Under the pieces are notes generated by a model that searched no databases, was not told the DNA's origin, and saw only the letters and a list, made by a program, of their open reading frames with translations. From Monomorium pharaonis (Eukaryota > Arthropoda > Insecta > Hymenoptera > Formicidae), in contig NC_050472.1 of assembly GCF_013373865.1 (NCBI RefSeq), positions 26,993,190 to 27,057,189 on the forward strand: 64,000 bases of DNA, read 5' to 3'. This document shows, piece after piece, positions 12,376-24,773 of the stretch (the stretch's first letter is position 1; every line of letters starts with the position of its first letter). The translations under genes and the position numbers were made by a program.

Positions 12376-12959
12376 CACTGGAATCCCGCGTTAGTCAACT
12401 CCGCGTTAGGGCCCCCACACAGACTTTTGCATAACGCATAGTGCATGACGCATAAGAGAATTAATCAGAGTCGTCTATTTTTCCCTCCCCAGAATAGAAA
12501 TAAAGACCTCTGATTGATTAATTCTCTTATGCATTATGCATTTCGTGTTATGCAGAAGTCAGTGGGGGCCCTTAGTAGAAACTATTCCCTCCACTCGGCG
12601 CAGGTGAGTAGCGTAAGCGGGGGATAGTAGTGCAATCGCGTAGTAATTTTCGTATAATTACGTGTTCATGTAGATTAAGATTTGTGCGAGATTGTGATTT
12701 AATCAATTCATTAAAAAATGGTTAATATTTTAGAAAAATAGAAACAAATATGCTTAACATAAAAATAAAATGTAATTAAAGTAGATTTTGTCTAATATAT
12801 ATTTATAAATTTTAAATACATTTTCAGTTTTATAAATTGAGTACCGAATAAATTTAATCTTGAAACATAATCATAAACTGGACGAAATCCAGCAATAGAA
12901 GATCACCTCGCGTTAGTAGACTAGAGCCCCGAACAGTCTATTAAAGCGGGGTTCCAGTG
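12376..12959. mobile_element. TA-flanked, Tigger/pogo-like non-autonomous DNA element
   Basis: The termini are inverted repeats: CACTGGAATCCCGCGTTA at the left, and the complement of the right end, CACTGGAACCCCGCTTTA. Both are flanked by TA (12374-12375 and 12960-12961), the target duplication of Tc1/mariner/pogo elements. Length is 584 bp including an inserted MITE at 12409-12571. There is no transposase frame. Confidence 0.75.
12409..12571. mobile_element. TTA-flanked foldback MITE (PIF/Harbinger-like) nested in the element above
   Basis: A 163 bp nearly palindromic element. It starts GGGCCCCCACACAGACTT and ends with the inverted copy AAGTCAGTGGGGGCCC, and is flanked by TTA on both sides (12406-12408 and 12572-12574). 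A 3-bp TWA duplication is characteristic of PIF/Harbinger insertions. Inner arms carry GCATAACGCATAGTGCATG-type repeats shared with the element at 21674-21819. Confidence 0.75.
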
Positions 12960-13103
12960 TATAACAAGATATTTTGCCCGAATCACTCTTGTGGATACAC
13001 TCAAGATAATTTATTCATCTCAACAGACCTTCCGAACTTTGCGGCGAATTACGTGTGCATCAATGAAGGGATCGAATGTCATACGTGTGTACAATTTGAC
13101 ATA

Positions 13104-13221
13104 AGGCCTGTTCTTTGTCGCTGCACTGCTGTACTGCAATAAGTTAGAATAAGAAAAAATATATTTGTCTTATTCTAACTTATTGCACCAGTGCAGCAGT
13201 GCGGCGACAAAAAACCGGCCT
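13104..13221. mobile_element. Short foldback element (long hairpin)
   Basis: The arms AGGCCTGTTCTTTGTCGCTGC and its imperfect inverse GCGGCGACAAAAAACCGGCCT enclose a perfect stem (CAATAAGTTAGAATAAG paired with its complement) around a loop of about 15 nt. It is best read as a MITE rather than a miRNA precursor, because the symmetry extends to the outer ends. Confidence 0.6.
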
Positions 13222-15399
13222 ATATCCTCTCTCAGAGGATAACGTTGAGATATCTGTCCAAACGGAGATTTAATGACACGCCTAAACTTTAATTGTACAT
13301 TCAAACCTCTCAATATGTCTGTAACATGTGGCAAGATTCACACGGGCTTGAATTTCTGATATTTGTTATCCAAGTCGTAAGAATTCTATTCTAGAAATAA
13401 GAACACGTATCGACTCAGCTTTATGATTTTTCTTTACGTTTATCTACGATACCGAGTTTTTGTGAGAAGACTGATAAAACTGTGATATGAGGTGCAATAT
13501 CGTAATAGCTTGCTTCAATCTTATCTCGTTAAAAATCGTTTATACGCGGGAGAGATGTAAAAAAAAAAATCACGAAATAAATTCGTATAGAATACATATA
13601 CAGTTGCGTTAATAAATCTGCCTTTAGAGATAATAAAATTTAACCGCTTGTGTATCTACTTTGCCAAAACACCATCGCTCAAAAGTATTTCGATATTTCC
13701 TTAACTTACGTCGATAGTGGTAATTTCAGTCACTGATGTGTGAAAGACATAAGTATTCTCATACGTTTCTCCCAGTGAACTTTGTAGATTCTAATACAGT
13801 ATATAAATGATCCTTTCACGCAAAACATAAATCCCATGATACAAGCTTTCCAAACGCAACATTATAAAGTTATTATTACATTGTAATTGCACATCGATTG
13901 CGCGTAATACGTGGCGACAGATATGCAAGAATCAAAATATACATCTTGGCGATTACTGAAGAGAAGGGGGGAAAAAGAAATTTTGTACGATTACAATGAC
14001 TTAATGCTATCAAAGATCAATTGATAACAATAGCATATTCGATATTTCACAGCCTGGAAGCCTTTAACGTAGTTTTATATGTATGTATTTTACATATATA
14101 TATGCGTGTGTGTGTATGCATATGCTGTGTACATATGTACACACATTATATACATACACACATACATATATACATATAAGGAGCATTACTATATAAAGTC
14201 GGACAATACTCGCGAACCGAATCTATATACAATATTGAGAAAAATCGTACACTTTCGTAAGAAATTAATTAATCTACTTTTCCCTTTCCTGCAACGTTAT
14301 TTATCTGGAAAGCGATAAGATGTAATTCGAGCATATTCTATTATTATACTATTGTTACTTACAAGCAGATTACTATACAATCCCCGCCATTGCTAATATA
14401 ATGCTCTGTACTTATTCTCCATGCATTGGAGAAACTTATGGAGAAATTATTCAAAATCTTTTTTTTTTCAAAAATAACAATTATCTCAAGGATAATTAAA
14501 ATAAGTTTATCGAATTTACGAAACTTCTATTCTTGAATATGTATTCTGAATAATATTATGAGACGTACAAAATTAAAAAATTTTTTTCTTTTTGCAGAGT
14601 TTCGATAATTCAATAATGAATGCTGTGTCTGAGAAAGCTTGCTACATTAATTGTGCGCCCAATTATTGTGTAATTAAATTGTATTAATCTGATATAAATG
14701 AGCGATTCTGATCAAGATAAAACAACATAATCAATTTTGCATCTCGAACTTGCGATTACGATTTTCCTTGCATTGAACAAATGAGATTGTTGCAGACTAT
14801 TGTCACTAAAAATAAGATAAAAGTAAATGAGAAGTATTGCACGCAATATTTTGATAACTTATTATATACGTAATCCTTTATTTTCTTTTCTAGTTAAACT
14901 ATTCGCGTCAAGATTAGGAATTTGTCCTAGATTCTATATATCATTTCTTATTCTTATAAAAACATAAAAGAAAATGAGCATTGTTATTAAAAACGTTTGT
15001 GCTAATTTCGAACGATAGTTTCGAATCGATCGATTTTGGAATTTTGTATCTACAATGGCAACATTTTTCACATGGCTATCGATTACGTTTAGCAGTGGGT
15101 GATCGTTCAATGAGCAAGGAAAAAAATAATTTGAAGAATACGGATTACATGATTCCCCGACGGAGAAAAGAAAAAGAAACTTGGTACTTGCATTAGAATC
15201 CACGCTATCGCTGATTAGCGTCGCCATGACAAAACAACTGATCGGATGAGCAATTGTACCTAGCCGTATCGCTTTCACGTCAACATAACAGTATCGGTAC
15301 GCGTCCGATCTCTCGCCCGAAGCAGACATAGGCAAGGTAAGAGAATTAGCGAAGCCCCCAGTGACGTATTGGCGGCAACAGGGGTGCCGATAGCAGGCA

Positions 15400-18300
15400 T
15401 CATGTCACTTCCATCGCCAGTGAATTTGTCTTGTTCGCCCGTACAAGCTGCTGCTGCTGCGACTTGCTGTCACACGGCGAACTGTCCACTCCATCCACTT
15501 CCATATCCAAACTTTCACTACAATCAAATGGATAGATTAGAAAGGAGTTACAAAATTGCAAAACTTTGTGTAAGATGTATCTGTGTCATCGCGTTTCGAT
15601 TATCGAATGTCGCGAGACTCCTGCTAATTCTTAGCGTTTCAGGCATTTACGAAGAAAACCTTCGTTGGCTATGTAAAATTTCTAATTACAGAATTATAAG
15701 AATGAATTACCTATTACTATTAAGCGTAATTTCCCCGGACGATGGGACCTGTGGCACCTGATTTTGCGTTTGTTGTTGCTGCTGCTGTTGCTGCTGCCTC
15801 GCAAGGCTCACCAATTTACTTTGCGTTATCAGGCCGGGTAACATATTGGACGGTGGATGCTTCTGTGGTAAGACTAACGTGGACTGTTGGTTGTTCACGA
15901 CGTGGGTGCTGTTCGTCAGATTATTAGAGTTGTTTATGTGTGATAGCGGACCATTCTGGTGGCTATTGCCAAAGTTTGTGACATTACTGCCGTTACCGCT
16001 GCTGCTGCTGCTACTACTAACACCACCACCGCTACTACCACCACTGCCACCGCTGCATGTGGTACTCGCACTAAACACTCTAACATTTGCACTACCACCG
16101 CCACTACCGCCGGAGCTGCCTCCATTCCTATTATTTGTCGGACTAGTCAAGGATTTAGAGAGAATGGAGGCAGCCACGCTATTGTTCGGCAATTGTCTGT
16201 GCTGTTGCTGCTTGGGCTGATGATTCGACTGCGTGTCAACTACGGCACTGCTGACAGTGCCAACAGTACACTGCGTGGACGCTGCAGTCGACGCCACGAT
16301 AGCTGGATTACACGCGACAACGGAGGACGATGAAGGAATCAACGAAGAACTCGACGTAGAAGTATGTACAACACTAGAACCACCACTACAATGGGCGAGC
16401 CGGATTTGTTGTGTCGTGGTGGGTGGCGCAAACAGATTATTCGTGAGTGGCGTCACCACGAAATGCGAACTGCCCAATTCGCCGTCTGTCCGTGATTCGT
16501 TCACGCCACCATCCAAGAGACCACCGGTGTATGAACTATTACTCGTATTACTACTGAGGCTCGCCACCGCGAGTTCAAAGTCCGACACGGCGTCCATCGC
16601 AAAGTAATCTGCGATATTAAACTCCGACACAAATGGTGATTCGTCACCCGCGCGTTCCGGCTCCACCTCGATGCATATGGACGTCGCCTCGGGTGGGAAC
16701 GGGTATGGAAGCTTGGATCGAGACACCGTTGGCTCAACATCCGAGTCTGTGTCACTACTCTCTTCACTTGGACTGTGCACAGGTGGAGTCTTTGGTCGAA
16801 AATGTAACCTGTCAAACAGAAATACGAATGTAACAAATATGATTTTATAATATTTTTATAAATAATGTAGTTTAATATAAACTAATAAAATTGTAAAAGC
16901 ATACCACTCTTTTTTGACGGTAGTCGTTGCTGTGGCAGTTGTATTCAAAGCTGCTGTCTCGCGCTTGGAATCGTGTATCGTGAAATCTAAAGTAGACCAC
17001 ATGTCATCCATATCGGACGCACAGCGGTCTAGTATTACTCTGTAAATCATCGATAAAACACAATCAAATAAATACCACGTTTTATTTCACAACATTTGCC
17101 ACATTGGTAGATGCCGTCGTACCTGCCACCACGACCCACTCTCCGTCGTGCGAAGCCAATACACCTTGGCACTGGTTTGCTGATGCTAGTTAATGCAAAC
17201 CTATACTTTTTATCAGCAATCCCGCCTTCGGTTTTATCACACCAAGGCCAATTTCCAAAGCCACCTGATACAGGCTGCAAAGAGAAGAAAAGTATTAGAT
17301 TTAAAATTTTTCGGAACAAGTGTTAGACTACTTTTATCTTAATGTCTAGTAACAAATATTTGTAATAAACATTTATGAAAAAGAATAATGGACTTGATTA
17401 AGTAATAGGGATAACTTTTTAATTAGTACATTTAAAAGTACATTTAATAAATAAAAGTAATTATAAAACAGACAATCTATTAATCACTAATCAATCGATA
17501 ATTATTGTTACACCTGTTTGTTCAAAAACTAAATTAACAAAAAAAAGTTGTGTTAAATTACAGTATTTTGCCAATATTCTTTGCTTATAATTAGCTCAAA
17601 TAATTACTATCATGTCAACTATGCAATGTTATAATAAATGAGATAAAATTGATCTTAAGAAAAAAATACAAAATGTAGAATGAAACTTACTGGTAAATAA
17701 GAGCTATTCCTATTTCGTCGAAAGGCGAATTGACCCTCGTCTGCGGTATCTTCGTCATCGCGATCGGAGGGTAAAGAGGGCTGGGAGTGCGAATGAGATG
17801 GAAGCGGACTATCTTCATCCGAACTGATGAGCGGGTCCAGCCCACTTCCGAGAACTCCTGGGCGATTTCCTCGCCCGCCACCACTACCCGTTCCGCTACG
17901 AATACCAGTGTCGTCCAAACTTCCTCCCCTGCTATCTGTTTTATGCTTCCGCTTCTTATATTGTCTCTTTTCTTTCCTGGGCACCACTTCGTCCTGAATT
18001 AAAAGAAAAAACGATGTTAAAATCCCCATTACGTAGTAGCTAAAGACACTCTCTCAAAACATTTAAATACAAAACATATACTCAAATTTTCTCTTAAAAA
18101 TAAGAATTTCCTAAAAATTGTCCAGGTTTTTCGTAGTAGTACATACTCTAATAAAATGTCATGAAAAAAAATAAAACCTTTTTTTTTAATGCCAATACAT
18201 ACTTTACAAACTTTGTTTGTCCAATTTTGATGAACGCCAAACTGGTTGGTAAAGAGTGGAGCAAATGCTGGTCTCGGTGCCTTTAACGCCGACACCTCTG

Positions 18301-20307
18301 CCAATATTTGTCCGTTAAAGTCTTGCGCTTGATACCTGTAAAATCAGGTGTAAAATTCCCATTCAGTGTACGCGCAACAACAATAATACGCACAACAATA
18401 GTATCATCATAATTTTATACGCACCGTTTTTCGTAAATCTCGATTGTGAGATGCAGATGTTCCCGTTTCGTCTTTTCGCGGCGTTTCACCATCTCCAGAA
18501 GTGTGACCGCTCTACTGAGATCCCTACGAAGCTTCAGCATTTTCTCGTAACTGGTTTCGTCGTTCTTTCGATTCTTTCGGGTTTGCATTTTTTCTGTACG
18601 TCGCCTAAATGCTAGATATGGATTATTGGCAGCCGAGCCAAACCGATTCTCCGTTTTAACCGATAATAGCAAGGGATGTTGCTGTGGAATATAAACAATA
18701 CATTATTAACACATTGAAAAAATTAATTTAAACACTAAAAATTTAATTAATTTCATGGAGTTAAAAATTAGGAAAAGAGGAGAATACAATTTGTATGCAT
18801 TCCTAGATTCTTACTGAATAATATAAGCACAATAAATTAAGTAGAGCGACATAATCTCAAAAATACAATGTAAAAATGCAATCCTTACAGTTTTGAGACG
18901 CTTGTTGAGCCAATAGTCAAACACTGCAATAATTAAATCATCATCTTCTTTCAAAAGTGCCTTGGCTTCATTGAGAGTAACTACAGTTTGTCCTGAACTC
19001 TTCTCCAAACGATCCATCATTTCTTCAAACTGGAGAGGAGTCAATTCCATCTTATGGCTTTGTAGCGCAACCCACTTTTCATCTTCCGAGTCCATATCAT
19101 AGTCCGGTATATCTTGTTCCATAGCAAAGGCTGCAAGGAAAGCGTGAATCGATTAATTATTTATTCCCAAAAATAATTTAAATGTAAAAAAATATGTAAT
19201 AAAAACATTTTAATTGTTCTCTTACGTTGCATGTGTATTAATTGACGAGGCAGCTTATAATTAGCAGGATATATCTTGTTATAAGCCTCCACATCTGTCA
19301 GATCAGTTACTTCAGGAGTAGGAATGATTAGACCTGTGCATATTGCTCTTTGAAGATGATGTTCCTGCATTAAAAAATAGAATTAATTAAAATCACCTTT
19401 TGTTTTAAATTCCAAAGATGTAAGCGTGGTTCTGCATTATTCTACCTTTATCATTTGATTAGATGTAAAAACTGAATAAAAATCACACTAACATCTTTAA
19501 AAGCACGTTCTAAATACAAATCACAAACCACTTATAAAAAATACATTTAATACACATGATAGCAAATTTATCTGTTGAACTAAACTAAATCTGTTCGACA
19601 ATGTCTCTCACTTTAAATGATTGATTCAATGCATTTCATTAGAGTATTAAAATTATATACAAACGTTGTCAAATTACATGACTATTAGAGTAGAAGGCAC
19701 TGATCATTTCTACACAAAATAATTGTACACGAGCAAAATATTCTATACAAATATATTGTACACGAAAAAATTGTACATGGAAAAACTGCGCACAAGAATT
19801 ATTTTTAAATTAAAAATTGCACACAGATATATTGTGCGTAGAAAAACTGTTCTGTGTGTATATACATGTGTGTAATTTTTAATTCAAGGATAATTCTTGT
19901 GCACAGTTTTCCCACATACAATTTCTTTGTGTACAATATATTTATGTAGAATATTCTGCTCGTGTACAATTATTTTGTGTAGAATATAAACAGTGCCAAG
20001 GAGAACGAGCTCATTTTATTACTATGTCAATTAATGTTTACTTAATCTTGTCTCTAATGGAATAACATGTTCTAGTATGTCATATGTTATGCAAAAATCA
20101 TATCAAATTTAATTGTCAAGGAAGGAATTAAAACATTTTGGGATGAGGGTTCAGAGATTATAAACGCCTCGGTTGTTTAGTGCCATGCTACTATTGCGAA
20201 CGTGTTTTTCCATTTGTAAACAGTGTCAAATGCAACCCCTACGTACTGGAATTAGTAAAACAAGGTGCAATTCATCCACATCCATTTCATAATTTCTTTT
20301 TGTAGAA

Positions 20308-20381
<74 letters not shown>

Positions 20382-20958
20382 AGGGAGAGGACGGTGGTGT
20401 ATCCACCACAAGTCAGAGTTCCACAGGGATCTGGAGAATTGGTCGCTAGGGCATTGTTCAAGCCAAGTTGGAAGGCGAGATGCTTGACATTTGGACGCGA
20501 GGAGGGAACGTAGTGCGAGGATAGCGTAAGGGACAGGGCGAGAGATTCGCAATTAATGACGAACTAGACATTGACATCTGTCGCGGGGAGTCCCGGCGGG
20601 AACGACAAAGCGCGGAGAGAAGGAGCGAGAATCGTGGGTAGGTCGGCAATTGCGTTAAACGCGGAAAAATTAACAAATTTTCCAGGGCGGCCAAGGGCGG
20701 GCAGACCGCCATCTGCCGGTTGTTTACGAAATTGAAGATCGTGGCGTAAGATGGCGGACGGGGAAAACATGCTGGAACGAGAGATGCTGGACGTTTCTGA
20801 CTTACGCATTCCTCCTCCTTTTCCATGCCGCTGGGCATTTGGGGTACCGCGCGGTTAATGGCCGAATAATCTGGTAGATCCGGCAGCTCCTCAGCCATAA
20901 AGATCGGCATGGGCTTGGAGGCGTCCAGGGCGCGCGCCCTGAACGACAGCTTGCTCAT
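15400..20958 (-). CDS. E(Pc): Enhancer of polycomb, NuA4/TIP60 complex scaffold
   Basis: A nuclear scaffold of the NuA4/TIP60 histone acetyltransferase complex. Ten exons (20806-20958, 19226-19364, 18889-19130, 18425-18681, 18203-18335, 17691-17993, 17123-17274, 16905-17039, 15711-16808, 15400-15517) give 909 residues with all phases consistent. The start MSKLSFRARALD is the conserved EPC N-terminus. The EPcA domain follows: QLIHMQPFAM, IPDYDMDSEDE, PLQFEEMMDRLEK and the basic helix FRRRTEKMQTRKNRK. Exons 6-8 carry FAFRR, GNWPW and CIGFARRRVGRGGR, the metazoan EPC C-terminal module. Exon 9 is low-complexity (Ser, Gly and Asn runs, a poly-Gln stretch). The last exon ends in AMEVT, as in vertebrate EPC proteins. 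The intron 4 donor is GTGCGT. An open upstream frame runs in phase from 21195. Confidence 0.95.
19696..19997. mobile_element. 302-bp foldback MITE in E(Pc) intron 1
   Basis: The ends are GGCACTG and CAGTGCC, and the arms of about 120 bp are inverted copies (for example TCTACACAAAATAATTGTAC near 19710 and its complement near 19975). Inner arms repeat TTGTACAC-type words. No coding capacity is visible. Target duplication is unclear. Confidence 0.7.
20309..20392. repeat. (GA)n plus poly-G tract in E(Pc) intron 1
   Basis: A long GA dinucleotide run, then ten consecutive G residues at 20371-20380 and a purine-rich tail. Read from the E(Pc) strand it is a long pyrimidine tract. Confidence 0.9.
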
Positions 20959-22811
20959 CCTAAGGGCGGTTGGCTCGCGCTCGCGCGTGTTGACAACCAA
21001 GGATGGCTGACCGCCACCACCACCGTCGTCACCACCGTCGTCACCGCCGTCGCCACCGCCGCCGCCGCCGCCACCACCGCACCGTGAGAGGCCAGTCGGG
21101 TCGGCTGAGGGGGGTCTCGGGCTTCGCGGAACGCAGGCCGTGGACCTGGCGGAGGAAGGCCTGGCTGGGGCCCCTGGGGCCGAATTACCCGGCACAGAGA
21201 GCGCTCAGGGCCTCATCGTTCCCCGGCCATCGCGCTGGAACACGGTCACTCAGTCACCAAACGAGATATATCACTTTGAAAACATGTTTGCGTGACACGG
21301 TCCCTGCTCAAAGCCATCATGGCCGACGCACAGCCATTTAACACACGTTCGGCCGCCGCCGTGCAGTTCCGCGGGCCGACACGCGCAGCGCAAGAATCGC
21401 CCGTCCGCGTCGCCGCCGTTGTGACACGACCCGCGGACGCCTATTGGACTGCCTTATGCCCGATTCACATCGACCGAGCGTTGCTCCTGCGCAGGAGCGA
21501 ATCGCACGACGGAAAACAAAATCCGACGCTGTATTATTTAATCAAATCCGTTCTGTCGTCCCTTCATACGTGTTGTATATATTTTTTCTCACGTAGAATT
21601 GCGCGGGAGGAGCGTCGAATACCTAATCCTGAAACAAGAATTTGTGCACATTAAATTAAATTAAATACACTTATGGTATATCCACACAAACTTGCATAAG
21701 CGCATAAGCACATGCATAAGGAATTCGATTGGTCTACTTTCTTATGTAAGTGCTTGTAGACCAATCAATTTTCTTATGTATATGCTTATGCGCTTATGCA
21801 AGTTTATGTGGATATACCATTAGAGTACTTATGTATTTAAATATAAAGGCATCTTGTCTCTACAAACTTGCATATCTTTGGTTCGATCATTTTTTCCCCA
21901 TATATTTAAATAATAGTTCAAAAAACAAAGATATTTTGAAGCTTCTAGAACAAGTGCCTCTTCATTCTGAAAATAAAATATAGCTTAATTTAATTTCCTT
22001 CGAAATATGAAAGAAATTGATCAAACGCGACATACCCATGTTCTTAGAGTATAAAGGATTAACTTTGAGCTACATTAGTGAGCAACGAAAAGATGTAAAT
22101 TTAATAGTTTAAAATTAATTGGTGCTAAACGGACCCGAATCCGTCCTGTCGCGCGTAATTACAATAACTTTTGAACGATCGCTTTCTTTCATGTCTCTCG
22201 TCACATTACATTTAATTATTGCGACATGACAAGGGGCAAAAATGTTTTTTATCATTACAAAAAGAAAGGAGGAACGAGAGGTCGGAACTGTGCTCGCGCA
22301 TGCGTCGTCGTCGTCGCCGCCGCCAACGCGGCCGCGGTAAATTCAAAACGGGAAAAGCACTTCTCGCGTCGTCGAGTCGAGTCTGGTCGAGATCCGTCCG
22401 TTTCGGCCACGCTCTTGGCCTTTAAAGTAACGTAAAGCGCGCGCCTCGTGAACAGAAATCTCGAGGAGAGAAGCATGAAAGACACACGGAGCGTATGACG
22501 GCGAGTGTGGGGCACTCCGCGCCGAAGCGAACAGATTCCAATAGATTCGCCGCGTCTCACCGACGAACACGAAACACTCGAAACTACGTGTGCTCCACCG
22601 CGTGTATCGTTCGTAGTCGAGCGACACGTTGGATGCATCACGTGTGTATGTGTTCTATATCGCGCTGTGCCGTGCTGTGCGAGTGTGCGATCGAAAACAG
22701 GGTGGAAAGCGGAAATTAAACGGCGCGGAAGACACGCATTTGACTCACGTAGCCGTCTCGGTCGCGGAAATCGTGGCGCGACGTAGTTCACGACAACTTT
22801 AGGTGTGCAAC
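20959..22811. promoter_or_regulatory. Divergent E(Pc) / GhrA-like promoter interval
   Basis: 1.85 kb lies between the start codons of two divergent genes. The E(Pc) side (20960-21430) is very GC-rich and includes a CCACCACCGTCG-type trinucleotide tract at about 21010-21080. An AT-rich middle contains a MITE at 21674-21819. The reductase side (22280-22810) is again CpG-rich. Two separate islands suggest two promoters rather than one shared core (inference). Confidence 0.55.
21674..21819. mobile_element. TTA-flanked foldback MITE (PIF/Harbinger-like)
   Basis: A 146 bp palindromic element. The left arm TGGTATATCCACACAAACTT and the right arm's inverse are flanked by TTA at 21671-21673 and 21820-21822. 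Inner arms contain GCATAAGCGCATAAGC. It shares the CCACACARACTT...GCATAA..CGCATA pattern with the MITE at 12409-12571, so the two belong to one family. Confidence 0.75.
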
Positions 22812-24661
22812 ATGACGACGCAGGTTGGTGCCGCCGTCGCCGTCCTATCCGTGATTCCTAGGTTATCTTACCATCTGCGCTCACGACTGCCGAATCTGTG
22901 CATTTCGGACGTGTCGCCAGGTAACGACGTACTTCACACTGCGTACGCCGCGACGCAGCCGCGCCCGGGGATATGGTTGCCCGTCACCAATTGCCGTGTC
23001 GCCGATAACCCCTTTGCAACGAGCACGTGTCGAATTCCTACTGCCACTGGCGCGGCTCTCCCGCTACTCCTGCGAGGGGGCGCGCGCGCCGGCGCGGGAA
23101 AGTTCGACCTTGTTTCCCGTTTTGGCGCGCGATCCGAACGGCAACGGGTAATTCTCGATGCGGAATTTTATTTCGACGATTCTGCTAAATGCATTCTAGA
23201 TTTCGTTATATTGGAAGTTTTGTTAACAAACTTTAAAAAGACAGGCCTAAGAATTGTACTGACATTTGTGATAGAAGAATAAAAAGAGACTTCGTAGCTG
23301 TTACTTAAATATCTTTTTTTTTCTTTTTTATATATAGGACAAGTAGATACTTTAGCCAAGATTAATACGGCAGAAATATTAGTGGCCGACTGCGATTTAT
23401 TACTACCTTACGTAAATGAATTGACGTCGGTCAAGTGGATACAGGCGACATGGGCTGGATTGGACAAATTAATGCCACATGTGCGGAACACGCCAAGAGA
23501 TTACATACTGACTCGTTTCTCTGATGAATCATTCGGCCTAGCCATGTCCGAATACGTGATAACACAAATCGTCAATTACGAGCGTGATCAGAGACAACAA
23601 TATGAAAATCAAAAACTTGCTGTGTGGAAACAAGAAGGAAGATTAATGAGCCACAGGCTTATACGTAATTTAACTATAGGTATCTTAGGAGTAGGGACAA
23701 TAGGAAAATCAGGTAAAAAATGTGAATAAGAAATGTATAATATCTAATTAAAAGAATATCACTTTTCTAAAAAAATCGATTGTTTCTTAACATTTTTTAA
23801 TAGCTGGAACTTTAGGGAGAAAGAGAGAGTGCGGATTAAATGAGAAACTTGCAAAAATGTTTATTAACGTATAAACAGTTTGCAAAATTTTTAATGTGTT
23901 TTTTTCAAAATAATATTTTTAAAAACTGTTGTCACTCATCTTCTAATTTCTAATCAGATTCAAAATTTTTTGGAGATATTTACAAGTTCTCTCTCGTTCA
24001 ACCCATGCTTAAATTAAAATTGCAATTTTTTTTCAATTCAAGCAAACTCGAACGAGTTCCAATAAAAGCTTTAATTTTGTAATATTTTTACAGTGGCGGA
24101 AAAACTAAAGTTATTTGGCGCAACTGTCTGGGGAATGACACGTACTGTTCCAAAAGATAAATTACCGTACCTCGATGAACATAGAACTGTAAATGGCTTA
24201 CCAGACATCCTGAAAAATAGTGACTACATCATTAATATGTTGCCCACAACTCGCGACACGGTGGGACTTTTAAACGGCAATGTCTTGGAACACTGTAAAG
24301 ACAAAAATGCAGTTTTCATTAATGTAGGACGCGGCTCCGTGATTAGAGAGACGGATCTGATAAATGCTCTCGAGCAGAAGTGGATTTCAGCCGCTATTTT
24401 AGACGTGTTTGAGAAAGAACCGCTGCCAAAGGAGAGCAAGCTATGGAGTCTTCCACAAGTAATTGTTATTAGTTAATAATCAAATAAAGCTTTCATCTGA
24501 AGTTTATTAATAACTAATGCCTTGTTTAGGTAACTATCTCACCACACAATTCGGCTGTGACGAATTCGCAGGACGTTGCGAGGCTATTCGCTGAAAATTA
24601 TACTAGATATGTAAGCGGAAAAAATATGATAAATGTATTTGATTTTAATATAGGTTATTAA
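22812..24661 (+). CDS. GhrA-like D-isomer-specific 2-hydroxyacid dehydrogenase (glyoxylate/hydroxypyruvate reductase A-like)
   Basis: An NAD(P)H-dependent reductase of the D-2-hydroxyacid dehydrogenase superfamily; the closest family type I recognise is glyoxylate/hydroxypyruvate reductase A. Four exons (22812-22920, 23338-23712, 24094-24458, 24530-24661) give 326 residues. The Rossmann motif GILGVGTIG spans 151-159. The catalytic triad is intact: Arg241 in NVGRGS, Glu270 in DVFEKEPLP and His289 in SPHNSA. The N-terminal substrate domain is present and no targeting peptide is evident, so a cytosolic location is likely. The start is the first in-frame ATG (context GCAACATGAC). Exact substrate cannot be read from the sequence. 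It converges with translin, 814 bp away. Confidence 0.92.
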
Positions 24662-24726
24662 TTTAAAGATTTTAATCATAAGGCGTGTGTATGGTGCTAC
24701 ATTGGAATAAGTAAAGGCGTACACAC

Positions 24727-24773
24727 AATAAATATTTATTGTTAATAAAAATATACGTACAGATCGAAATAAA
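24727..24773 (+). terminator. Poly(A) signals for the GhrA-like gene
   Basis: Canonical AATAAA hexamers occur at 24727-24732 and 24768-24773, about 65 and 105 bases after the stop codon. Confidence 0.55.

Noticed and set aside
15846..16607. Several 120-codon open frames on the plus strand opposite E(Pc) exon 9
   Set aside because: They are shadows of low-complexity Ser/Gly/Gln/Asn codons in the real exon; their products are Leu/Pro/Thr repeats without splice context.
20252..20552. Open frames through the GA/poly-G tract
   Set aside because: Products are pure SLSLSL or ERERER repeats from a microsatellite inside an intron.
22255..22791. 178-codon minus-strand frame upstream of the GhrA-like gene
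   Set aside because: Lies in a CpG island with competing frames in other phases; content is Arg/Thr-rich and unrecognisable.
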